Of a stretch of DNA of 64,000 nt, positions 47,601 through 57,664 are shown piece after piece (positions within the stretch are counted from its first letter, which is position 1; every line of letters starts with the position of its first letter). The notes under the pieces are model-generated. The model saw nothing but the letters and a program-made list of their open reading frames with translations. It was not told the origin of the DNA and did no database searches. The DNA comes from Linnemannia elongata (lineage: Eukaryota; Mortierellomycota; Mortierellomycetes; Mortierellales; Mortierellaceae). The stretch is from positions 3,562,001 through 3,626,000 of the forward strand of contig JAXBDG010000002.1 in NCBI GenBank assembly GCA_036320915.1, in the 5' to 3' direction. Both the position numbers and the translations under genes were made by a program.

Positions 47601-50498
47601 TCCTCAGCCAGAATCTTGGTGTCCCTGACGAAGTTGTCCCATTCGACTGGGTGAAGCTGCTTGAGGTACTCCAAGAGGGTGACGCGGGTGTTCTGATCCT
47701 CCTCTCTGATAATCTCGCGGAGGGAGAGCAGAGTCTTCTCGGAGTAGTGGGGAACCAAGACGGTGAAAGTCGGCATCTGGTCAACGGGGAGGGGCTCAGG
47801 AATGGGAGTCGACAGAGACTGGGCAAAGAATGTGATACGACGCTCGGCCTCGGAGTGCTGGGGGTAGAACTCTGCCTGGAGAGAGGCATCCTCCTGCGCG
47901 ACAAAGAAAGTAGGAGCCTTGAGGGTGCGCTTGCTCTCGTTCTCAGAAGGAACCTGCTGGTAGAGTAGTCGCTGGACGTGCTCGATCGACAGGAGATGCT
48001 CGCGGTACATCGAGATAACAATGGCATTCCAGACTTGGGAGCAGAGGACCTTGGGCTTGTATTTGATGTCCATGTCAGCAGTCGCAAGCAGCTTGGCATA
48101 GATGCGCTTAGGCAAACGGGAAAAAATATTGCGCCAAGGGGTCCAGATCGAGATGCCGAGCTTGAAGGACTGGAAGACAGAGAAGATGGTGTTCCAGATT
48201 ACGTACCACAGATAGGTATCCAGAAAAAAGAGAATCAAGTCTGTGAAGAACATGACGACAACCGTGAAGACAGGCATAATGGAGCACAAAGACTGACCCA
48301 GGTACTTGTCCTTGCAGTTGGGGATACGCTCGTCGTACAAAGCCTTGAGGGGATCCTTAAAGGAGCGAGCCAAGAAGAAGTAGGACTCGACAAGCTTGCA
48401 GGTAAAGACTAAGGCCCAGAGAAAGATCGAAAGAGCGCGATCTGACCGATTTAACTTGGGGAAGGAGGCTGTAAAAGTCTGAGAGGCCAAGTTCTTGCGG
48501 TTCGTCTTGGATGACGCACCAAAGAGCTGGTTGGAGGGGAAGATGGAGAAGACGGCGGTGGTAATCAAGGATATGATGAACTGGACAATACCGACAATCT
48601 TGGACGCTGTTCCTGTGCGCTGAAAGATACAGACATAGACGGAGGGTCCAGCATTGACAACCAACACGACCAACAGGATCACCAACCGGCGAACGAGCAT
48701 CGATGTGTTGGCCCAAGTCAAGGGGATGAACATGAACTCACAGAAGACACCGAGCAACATGAACAAGGTCGCGATGGCTCCACCGAGAGCAGGAACCGAC
48801 CAGGTTACTCCCTCCTCGTCTAGATCCTCGTTGGTGTACAAAAAAGTGGCGTTCCATGCAGTGAAGTACCAGAAGGCGACCACGTGGATGATCCAGATGC
48901 GGGTAAAGTTGACAGCCAAGTGAAGCCAGGTACGCTTCTCGATGTAGGTCTTGCGGAAGGCCGATCCCCAGTTGACACGCTCCAATGCTGACCAGCGTTT
49001 GCCAATGTGTATGTCCACCAGCTTGGTTTTATCGTCCAGCTGGATGCGAGCGATACCCTCAGGGCTCCAGAAGGCCTGGTTGATGTCGTCGTATCCGATG
49101 ACAGCGTTATGGTCGCGCTCGCGTTTGACGTATTTGCCTCCCTGAACCTCATAGGACTGATCGCGGATGAACTTGTAGAGAGGGGTGACAATGTTGCGGA
49201 GATACTCACCCTCAGGGACAGGGTTGACAAGCTGCTGGCACTCGGGCGACACGTAGTAGTCCTCTGCGCACTTGAAGATGAAGCAAAGACATTCGGGCAG
49301 GAAACGGATCTGAGACGCCTCGCCCCAGAGCAGGAGGTAGAGTGCCACTTGACGAGCGCGGTCAAAGTGGGACATCTGGTTCATCCTCAACTTCCAGTGC
49401 TCCTCCGCCATCCCCAAGTTGTCGTGCGCCTCGATGTTGACGGCGCCAGGCTGGGGAGCCATTGAGTTGCGGTTTACCTTCTTGTTCTTGCCCGGGGCAG
49501 AGTGGTAGCCCATGTGGTCGTCCAGATCTAGTTGTGCTGCAAAGTACCATTTGCGGTAGTTGGCGTGCTCTCCTCCGATGTAGTCCGCATGGATGGTGGT
49601 CAGGGCCTGGACAGCGCCCATGCGAGAAGCTCTCGAGTCAAGCATGGTCATGTAAGCGTCGAACTGGTTGTGCATGTTGTCTAGCTGGAATCCAAACTTG
49701 CGCGTCAGGTCCAGCATGATCCCCTCGATCTCCTCCTTTGTCAGCGGCACTTGCTTCTCGATTGTCCAGGCCGGGTAAGGGTTTGGTGACGGTTGGTTAG
49801 GTTCGTCATAGTCGTGGCCGTCGGAGGTTGATGAAGGGTCGTCGTAGTGGTAGGTCTGTCCGGGGAGGGGGCTGCGCTTGTTTTCGAGGAGGGAGAGGAG
49901 GGCATCGGAGGAGGGAGCGTATCCTGTGTAGCGGCCGTCGTCAGGTCCACGGAGAGGTCCGAAGAGATCGACGTCGTGTCCGTTGATGGGCGAGCGACTG
50001 GTCGCTGACCGTGAGTAAGCGTAGTTGTTTTCGCTGTATGTTTCTGAGGCTGCACTCTGAAGCTCGTGGCGGTCGTAACGCGCCATCCTTGGATCTGTTT
50101 TGAGTGCGTGTTGTCCGTGTGAATGGTACGGATGAGCATCAAACGAAAACAGAATAAGAATAAGAAAAAGAAAAAGAAAAAAAGGAGAAGGGAGAGACAA
50201 TGGAAATGGTTCGATGTCAGCAGTAGTCTGTGAGGGAGTCCATTCTATGAAGGCTGCTGATGCTGCTGGGAATCTTTTTTTGTCCTCATTTGTTCGTTCA
50301 TGTGTAAGAATCAGGAAAAATGTGCTAATCTGGGTCCCCTTGTTCCTGTGAAAATGCACAGATAATGCACGACATGCATGGAATCAATACAAGGAAAATG
50401 TACCTTCACTCATCCGCGGATCTGCTAAGGAGGAGTGGACAAGAGGGCTCTGCGAACCAACAGAAGAGATTCCGGTGGTGCGTCGGGAGAGGTCATGA

Positions 50499-50545
<47 letters not shown>

Positions 50546-50698
50546 ATGCTGTTGTTGTTGTGGTTGTTGCTGCTGTTGTTGCTGCTGCTCAGAGTATTGT
50601 GGGTAGAGCGTTCTCCCGTAAGTCTGTCCTTGTGGGGAGGAGGACAAATCGCTGCTGTCCATCGAAGGAAGGTCGTGGTGTTGGCCGTCCTGATGCAT
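44663..50698 (-). CDS. FKS1: 1,3-beta-glucan synthase catalytic subunit
   Basis: Three exons, 50404-50698, 46642-50094 and 44663-46524, encode 1869 residues, normal for FKS. The cytosolic N-terminus starts MHQDGQHHD and has a polyglutamine block. The FKS1 N-terminal domain follows ([40 protein letters not shown]), then the first membrane block, the large cytosolic glucan-synthase domain ([49 protein letters not shown]) and about ten C-terminal helices. It polymerises UDP-glucose into cell-wall beta-1,3-glucan at the plasma membrane. The hot-spot-1 region reads FLARSFKDP rather than the FLTLSLRDP of Candida, and the hot-spot-2 region reads [11 protein letters not shown]72 glucanosyltransferase lies divergently next to it, fitting a wall-building pair. 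Confidence 0.96.
50501..50589 (-). repeat. CAG/CAA repeat encoding polyglutamine in FKS exon 1
   Basis: Repeated (TTGCTG) hexamers on plus encode about 30 glutamines interrupted by single Pro and His residues near the N-terminus of the glucan synthase. Confidence 0.9.
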
Positions 50699-53600
50699 CG
50701 TCTATTTGAAATTTCCGCCTGTCTTTTGACGATAGTTTTTATATACTTTTTGCTTTTGAGGCGTTGTCAAGAAGAACGGAAAAGAGAAGGAGAGAGCTGT
50801 TGATGAAGGAGAGAAGATCGTGCAGAACAAGTGTGTGTGAGAGAAAGAGGAATTGATGATCACCGATGAGACAGGCAAGAATGAAAATTGATTTTATCAG
50901 ATAAAGCGGAGTAGTAATTGACAGATAGGTACAGTTAGATATAGATGTAATAAGTAGAGAATGAGACGAAGGATGAGGGATGGAAGGAAGGAATGAAGAC
51001 GAGGATGAAGAAATGAAAAGGATGAAGCGAGAGTTAGAGCAAAGAGCGAGAGCGAGTGAAGAGGAGAAGAGAAGAGAAGAGAAGAGAAGAAAAGAAATGG
51101 AAGAGAGAAGAGAAGTAGAAGAAGAGGAAGAGGAAAGAAGGTGAGGTAACTGATTTGCAGAGACTGAATGAGAGTAAGAGTGAAAGGACAAAGACAGAGT
51201 AAAGGAAAGAAAAGACCATTAAATGAGCGGACAAATAGAATACCACACACACGCGCACGCACACAACGACGAAGAAACAGAGAAAAAAGGGTCTCTTCTT
51301 TTTCTTATTCTTGTATTAAAAAGGAGATTCAATTCGTTCTTTTGTTGTTGTCTTTGACGATGATTGCCTGTCTACCTCATACAGCATATCTGGCTTGCAT
51401 TCACTCTTGTATAATCTGTAAAACAACCTCCTCAAGCAAACAAACAGAACACAAATAAACAAACAATTGACACAAACGCAAAGACCGCAAGGTTGTTTTT
51501 ACTCATCCCACTCCCCCCGATCATTTCTTTCTTTCTTTCTTTCTTTCGCGCGAACATAGCAAATTCAGGTACGCCTGCCTCATTGGCTGCTGAATGCTCC
51601 TAGTGTGTCTTATCCCATATAATGAATCAAGTTAACTTAACTCATTAGTCGATCAGGGATCAGCTCTTACGAACTAGATCTCTGTTCATCCTGGGCCAAG
51701 TCGGCCAAGGATCATAAATGGTCCATGCTTCTCTACAAACCCGGCATCTCCGTGGCAAACAGTACTTCCATCTCATGTCATCCCGGACCCTTTGCCTCCA
51801 ATAGCTATCCTTTTTCTCTCTTCTCGCGGGTTACAAGTTGGTGTGGTGTTTAAAAATCATTTCTCTCTCTCTCACTCGCTGTTCAGTCCATAAACCAACC
51901 CCCTTGGGTGCGACTCTTGACTCCTTTTCTCCTTTCATCCCCCCTTGCAAATCCAAACTGTCCTTCTTTCATTTGCCTTCTCTCCGAATAATAATAATAC
52001 TACTACACAGAAAACAAAAGAAATATGAACACGGAGGTGGAGGTGGTGCGTCGTCGCGGTTGTAGCAATCTCACTCTCCACATATCCATGTAGACAATTG
52101 AGCACAGAGAATGGACGCGGCATTGTCTTGCGTGTGTATGGGAATGCAAGACGTGCCGTGCAAAAATAAATTGAAGAAAGTTCCGTCCGTCCGCTGTGTA
52201 AACATGAATGTATGAATACATTCTGTCCCGTCCTTTCTTATCAATCCCGTTTAGATGCACCTCTCTATCCTTCCTCTGGGATTGCGTCTTTCTTTCACTC
52301 TATGTCTCTTTCAGTATACAATTATTCCTCAGAGGTACAGGTCCAACATCCTTTGCCACTCCATTCATTCAACATTTTGTTTGAGGCCAACCCTTCAACA
52401 TACATGAACTTACAAGCAAGGGCAAGGCCGACAACATGGGTTGAAGAATTGCAAACGTCGTTTCGTCCTACTTCAAATCGACCGCTCTTCTTGCGTGTTT
52501 TTCTGCTTACTACCATGTAATTGTTATCTTGTTTGTGCGACCCAAGTCTTCACCTCTGACGACACCAGCTGTCATTGTCCTAGCCTCAACGTTGTTGAAG
52601 AGAAAACAAAAGAGAGAGACATAAACAATGCTCATTTGTTTTCTTTCCGAGTGAGGTGAACAGTGACATTGTGTATGTTGAACGACAGCATACGAGCCCT
52701 CATCTTGGGCCAGGCACAGTCAACAAGGTTGATTGTGGACGTCATTGCCTTCTCTCAGATTAATTTCTCAACCGCTGTTGACATTGATCTCAGGCACCAG
52801 GGTCAATCGATCGCACCGCCCAATGCCTTTCTCGCAGAACAGACAGACCTTGTTCCTTCATCGATTGCTCACGACTTTCTGTCTGTTCCTGCATTTTCGA
52901 GTGTATGTGGCCCTCGGATAACTGTAACTATGACATCATACTTTTGCATGCCCTCCCTTTTGTTCTTTTTCTCAAAACTCAAAATGACCGAGGCTTCCTT
53001 TGCCTCTCTCCTTTTTGAACGATGGTGAAGTACCTGAGGCACGCGGACGAACATGCAGAGGCACTCGACCAAAAAGAAATGTCCACTTAGACCTTGCCTG
53101 CAGGTAGGCGTTCCTTCCACCAAAAAACGAGATTACAAGCTAAACATCAGAACTAGACCATTCCCTCGCCCTCATGGACCTTTTGGAACTCGATTGCCCG
53201 CATTGACACTAACCAGCCATGTCCATGATCATGACCATGCCCATGACCGCCAAACATTCGGCAGCCACCAGCTCCTTTCTCCATACCGGATTTTTACCCT
53301 TCTCGATTTCACCAACATATCTGTCTTGTATCCGCATCGCACTCGCACACTCCCACACTCTCATATACGAAACGCGCTTTCTCGTAAATGCACGTACATC
53401 ACGACGATCCAGATGGGAATCGCCAAGGCCTCTCTTCCAGCTCCCAATCCAATCCAATCCGATCCGATCTCTCTCGACCCAGAGAGTCGGACTCGAGTGC
53501 CGGGTACCTCTACGAGATTAGGAAGAGAACCCTGCTACCCCACACACCAAGTCGCTTTTAGATGCACAGCTCCATCTCCACACCGCCATCGACATCCAGA

Positions 53601-53776
53601 TCTACATAAATATCACTGATCGCTTCCTCTCCTTTCTTCTCCTCACTACTCAAACCACATTTCTTCTATTCAGCAACCTCGTCTCGACATTTCATTTTTT
53701 TTTTCAGACGACATCCAACAGTACAACCCGACAATAGTCTTTTGATACAGCAAGAAGGGAGAAAAAGCTATTACGA
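50699..53776. promoter_or_regulatory. Long divergent intergenic region between FKS and GH72 genes
   Basis: 3.1 kb without a convincing gene. Nearest FKS, 50760-51180 is purine-rich on plus, a CT-rich leader on minus that includes an (AGAAG)n stretch at 51056-51090. A (TTTC)n microsatellite lies at 51524-51547. Nearest GH72, 53600-53776 is CT-rich on plus. Shared control of the two wall genes is inference. Confidence 0.5.
51524..51547 (+). repeat. (TTTC)n microsatellite
   Basis: Six consecutive TTTC units between the FKS and GH72 genes. Confidence 0.9.
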
Positions 53777-55432
53777 ATGGTTCGCCTTACGCCTCTCCCT
53801 ACACTTGCTCTGGTGGCAGCCGTGGCTTTGCATGCTGCCAGTGCATCCAACATCATCACCATCAAAGGAACAAAGTTTTTCGACTCTGTCACAAAGGACC
53901 AGTTCTTTATCAACGGTGTCGCCTACCAGCCCAGAACACTGGCAGGTGCTTCGACAGATCCTCTGGCTAAACCTAATGACTGCAGACGCGATTTTGCACT
54001 CATGAAGGAGCTCGGTCTCAACACTATTCGCGTGTATCAGGTAATTTTACACACTCGTACTTGATTCTTCTCCCTTATTTTTAATTTGGGCGATCAATCT
54101 AAAACTTCTGTAAGTCATTCTAACATCGAATGTACTACTTTCATCGTATGTTGTGCGCATTGACAGGTTGATGCATTCCAAAATCATGACGAGTGCATGA
54201 AAGCCTTGGAGGAAGCGGGCATGTACCTGATTTTAGACTTGGCCTCTTCTGAACACTCCATCATCCGCACCAGCCCTCAGTACGATACCAAGATGTGGGG
54301 CAATGTCCGCAACACCATCGATGCCTTCAAGGGCTACTCCAACACTCTCGGCTTCTTTGTTGGCAACGAGGTAACAAGCGACAGCAAGACCACCGCGGCC
54401 AGCGCCTATGTCAAAGCACTCCTCCGTGATACCAAAGCCTATATCCGTTCTTCTGCACCTCGCCTGATCCCCGTCGGTTACGCCAACAATGACGACCCCG
54501 AGATCCGCCTCCAAATTCAGGACTACTTCAATTGCGGTCCAAACGATGAGCGAGTCGATTTCTTTGGTATCAACCTGTACGAGTGGTGCGGTGACAGCAC
54601 AACCTACCAGACGTCTGGCTATGTCGACCGCACAGCTGATATCGCATCCTACTCTATCCCGGTCTTCCTCTCGGAATATGGCTGCAATCTCGTCTCGCCT
54701 CGGACCTTCCCCGAGGTCAAGTCCATCTTCGGTCCAGACATGACGAACACTTGGTCAGGCGGTATTGTCTATGAGTGGTCTCAGGAGGAGAACAACTATG
54801 GCCTGGTTCAAATCAACGGCGACAACTCGGTGTCTTTGCTTCCAGATTTCCAGGCTCTCAAGACAGCCATGTCGTCAGTTCGACCCACAGGCGTCAACAT
54901 GGATGCTTACAACGAACAGAGACCCTACTCAGCGTGCCCTGCTATCACCGCCACATGGGAACCAAACGCCAACCTGCCCTTTACTCCATCGCCAGAGGCA
55001 TGCGATTGCATGATGTCGTCTCTTGGCTGTGTCGCCTCTGAGCAAGCCCTGTCTGCCTCCGACAGCCTGGGAACGGAGCTCAACACTCTCTGCGGTATGA
55101 CCTCTTGTGCGCACATTAGTACCGATGGCAAGGCGGGCGTCCATGGCAAGTACTCTTTCTGCACGCCGACCCAGAAATTGGCGTTCCTTTACAACGAGTA
55201 CTATTCCAGTGTGGGCCAATCCCAGCCCTCGTCCTGTCATTTCAATGGCATGGCTATGCTTTCGGCCGCAGCCAGGCCTTCGAACGAGGGATGCGCCGCT
55301 CCTCAGGGTATCCATGCCAGGTCTCTCGTCACTAAGCGTGCGACTCACCATATCACCTCCGATGCGGTTTCGCATCAAGAAAAGTCTGCCCTTGGCCTGG
55401 CTGCCATGGCCGCCCTTGCTGCCTTTATCTAG
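53777..55432 (+). CDS. GAS1: GH72 beta-1,3-glucanosyltransferase (GAS/GEL) with X8 domain
   Basis: Two exons, 53777-54040 and 54167-55432, encode 509 residues. A signal peptide ([18 protein letters not shown]) is followed by the GH72 domain: [35 protein letters not shown]. The acid/base Glu156 is in [10 protein letters not shown] and the nucleophile Glu258 in [10 protein letters not shown] Cys-rich X8/CBM43 module (about 345-440; [33 protein letters not shown]) places it in the Gas1/Gel2 subfamily. The hydrophobic C-terminus ([13 protein letters not shown]) is a GPI signal. It cuts and rejoins beta-1,3-glucan chains in the wall. The ATG at 53777 starts directly before the signal peptide. Confidence 0.96.
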
Positions 55433-56098
55433 TCCTTTGTACTTTCTGCTAATACACATGGGTTTTTCGATCTGCATGGGCATGTCGCGAGTGACTGGCT
55501 TCTGAGCCGTAAAGGAGAGAAACAGAGAAACATTTAATCTTCGAGTGGACAAAAATTAGAGTCTCCCTTTTGATCCTCTTAAAGATGGCAAGTCACGTGG
55601 AAAGAGACCACCACCCATGTCCGATGGATTCGTCAACGGGGAGGCCAGATAGCCTCACAGCAGCACCATGCAACCATCCATCCGACTGGAGAGCCATCCA
55701 CTGCTATCTCCATGCACCATCGTATTGGAAAACGGCCATCAAGACGCATTTTCAATCTGGAACCAACTTTACTCGGCACCATCAACCTGAGGGCGATGGA
55801 ATCCGTTTTCTTCAGTGATGAGGCGGCAAAAGGAGGAGGAAGGAAAATCGGACAGGATTCACTATTTCCATCGCGCCGTTACCCCCGATCCCTTTTTCCC
55901 GGTAGAGCAGCCATACACCGCTATTCCGACGGAAATAGGATGGAGGAAACCCTTGTCAGCAGGGACGGAGACTTGTGGTCCAACTGGCACACGTTGCCAT
56001 GGGGAGGCTGTGATCGGTGATCGTTCAACCCCTCCACTATATGATCAGGACAGCAAAGGCGGGAATACTTATCGAGTACAGGAACTTTGACAGCGCCC
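55433..56098. promoter_or_regulatory. GH72 3' region and eS27 promoter
   Basis: 666 bp. A CACGTG core lies at about 55593, within caagtcacgtgg. No gene is recognised. Confidence 0.5.
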
Positions 56099-57087
56099 AT
56101 GGTTGTCAGAGACATCAGGATGCCTAGACAAACAGGCGACCATCAAACCAAAAAAGTCCGAGAGAGATCGTGATGAGACTAACATCAAGTGTGTGTTTTG
56201 TGTTTCTCTCCGATTGCAACTTTATAGTTGGCTGTTGATCTCTTGAACCCTTCCCACGCTCTCGAGCAGAAGACCCACAAGTTGAAGAGACTCGTGCAGT
56301 CTCCCAACTCTTACTTCATGGACGTCAAGTGCCCTGTAAGTCTCGCAACCGGACAGCAGCAACCATACCTGATGGTGTTGCCTAGAGACCATAGTTGCGA
56401 CAGCAGGAAGTCAACTCGGAGCAACTGAACGTCAGGAGCAATAACACACAAACGGCGTCGCGGAGCAGCTTCAATTCAGGAGTTCAATACAGCAACTTAC
56501 TGTACCCATTGATCACCAATAGACGCGACCTATCACCAGCTGCAATCCACCCAAGGGCACACATCACAAGCAATCCTCCAGGACTTAAAGCCTCACAACA
56601 CATCAGGAGAAACCAAATTCTCACACACTTCCCCACAAACAGCAGCATGCCACACAACCCCACGGTCTCTTGACAAATGACTTTTTCAGGACATCTCTAG
56701 GACCATATATCAATATGGGGACCAACGAACACGCCATACTGACGCATTATTCCCCTCTTTCTTGAATCATATCTTTCAAATCTTCAGGGATGCGTCCAGA
56801 TCACCACCGTCTTCTCGCACGCCCAGACCGTCGTCATGTGCTCGAGCTGCGCTAACGTTCTTGCCCAGCCCACCGGTGGTATCACCCGCTTGACCGAGGG
56901 TATGTGCACTTTTGCTTCATCTTGATGTTGTGCGCTGTTGCGACGTGATTTTGTTTGATCTGCGGCAACATTCGGGCCAATTTCGCACAAACTTGATATG
57001 TATGTATTTAAAAGAAACGAAGCACTAAAGGTCTTCTCTCCGTTTTATCATGTTACAGGCTGCTCTTTCCGCCGCAAGCAGGCTTAA
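56099..57087 (+). CDS. RPS27: 40S ribosomal protein eS27
   Basis: Exons 56228-56335, 56788-56899 and 57059-57087 are certain. The C4 zinc ribbon is complete (VKCPGC and VMCSSC, Cys37/40/56/59), and the C-terminus is CSFRRKQA. Exon 2 opens at [10 protein letters not shown] in phase 0 directly after a ttatag acceptor, so the start codon lies in an upstream mini-exon. The best candidate is ATGGTT at 56099-56104, followed by GTCAGA, giving MVLAVDLL and a length of 84 residues, equal to human eS27. That donor is a weak match, and the first exon could instead be ATG elsewhere upstream. The protein is part of the small ribosomal subunit. Confidence 0.88.
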
Positions 57088-57664
57088 GCGCTTGTTTGAA
57101 CTGTATTCTTTGCAAGCAATAAAACGCTGAACAACAATATGCGAGCGCTTTTCTTATAACTCACAACACCCTTGGTTCCCCATGATATCAATGAATGAAT
57201 GAAAAGTTGTGGTGTGTGCGTGAATGATTGCTGACTTTTGTTGTGGGTACTAGTTCTGGTTGAGCGGGAAGCCGGAGATTTGTTCATCCAATTGAGTGCG
57301 TATTTTCGAGTCAGCAAACAAGGAGCTGACGCTGGCGGGTACCTGAATGACAGCATTCGTCTCCACTATTTTTTGTTCTTAGATCGAGGTAGAGCCAAGC
57401 TCTAGTCTGAAGAGGGATGAGTTCACAGCTTCCTTGAGAATTGGTGGCTGCAAAAGACGTTCTTCGAGGTTCGGTTTGACGGCCAAATTCAGCAATTTTC
57501 TAGATCAACGTACACACTTTTTTTGCAAGCCACGTACACGCTGTTTACTTTTTTCTTTGCAGAGCCTCTGATTCATTCACCTTTACACCTCTTTCTCTCC
57601 ATTCTTCACCCCCTCCCCCCCCCCCTCCCTCTCTCCCTCTCCCTCCCTTTCCTTAATCCCGACA
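57088..57664. other. eS27 3' region and TOM20-fusion promoter
   Basis: No gene is seen. From 57560 to 57660 the + strand is almost pure pyrimidine (with a C10-C14 tract near 57612), just upstream of the next ATG. Confidence 0.55.

Noticed and set aside
50739..51191. 150-codon minus frame rich in Ser/Leu/Phe
   Set aside because: A translation of the CT-rich leader upstream of the glucan synthase; no domain, and composition follows the polypyrimidine tract.
53053..53619. 188-codon + frame upstream of GH72
   Set aside because: Lies in the GH72 upstream region, His/Pro/Arg-rich with no conserved feature. The GH72 start at 53777 has its own signal peptide.
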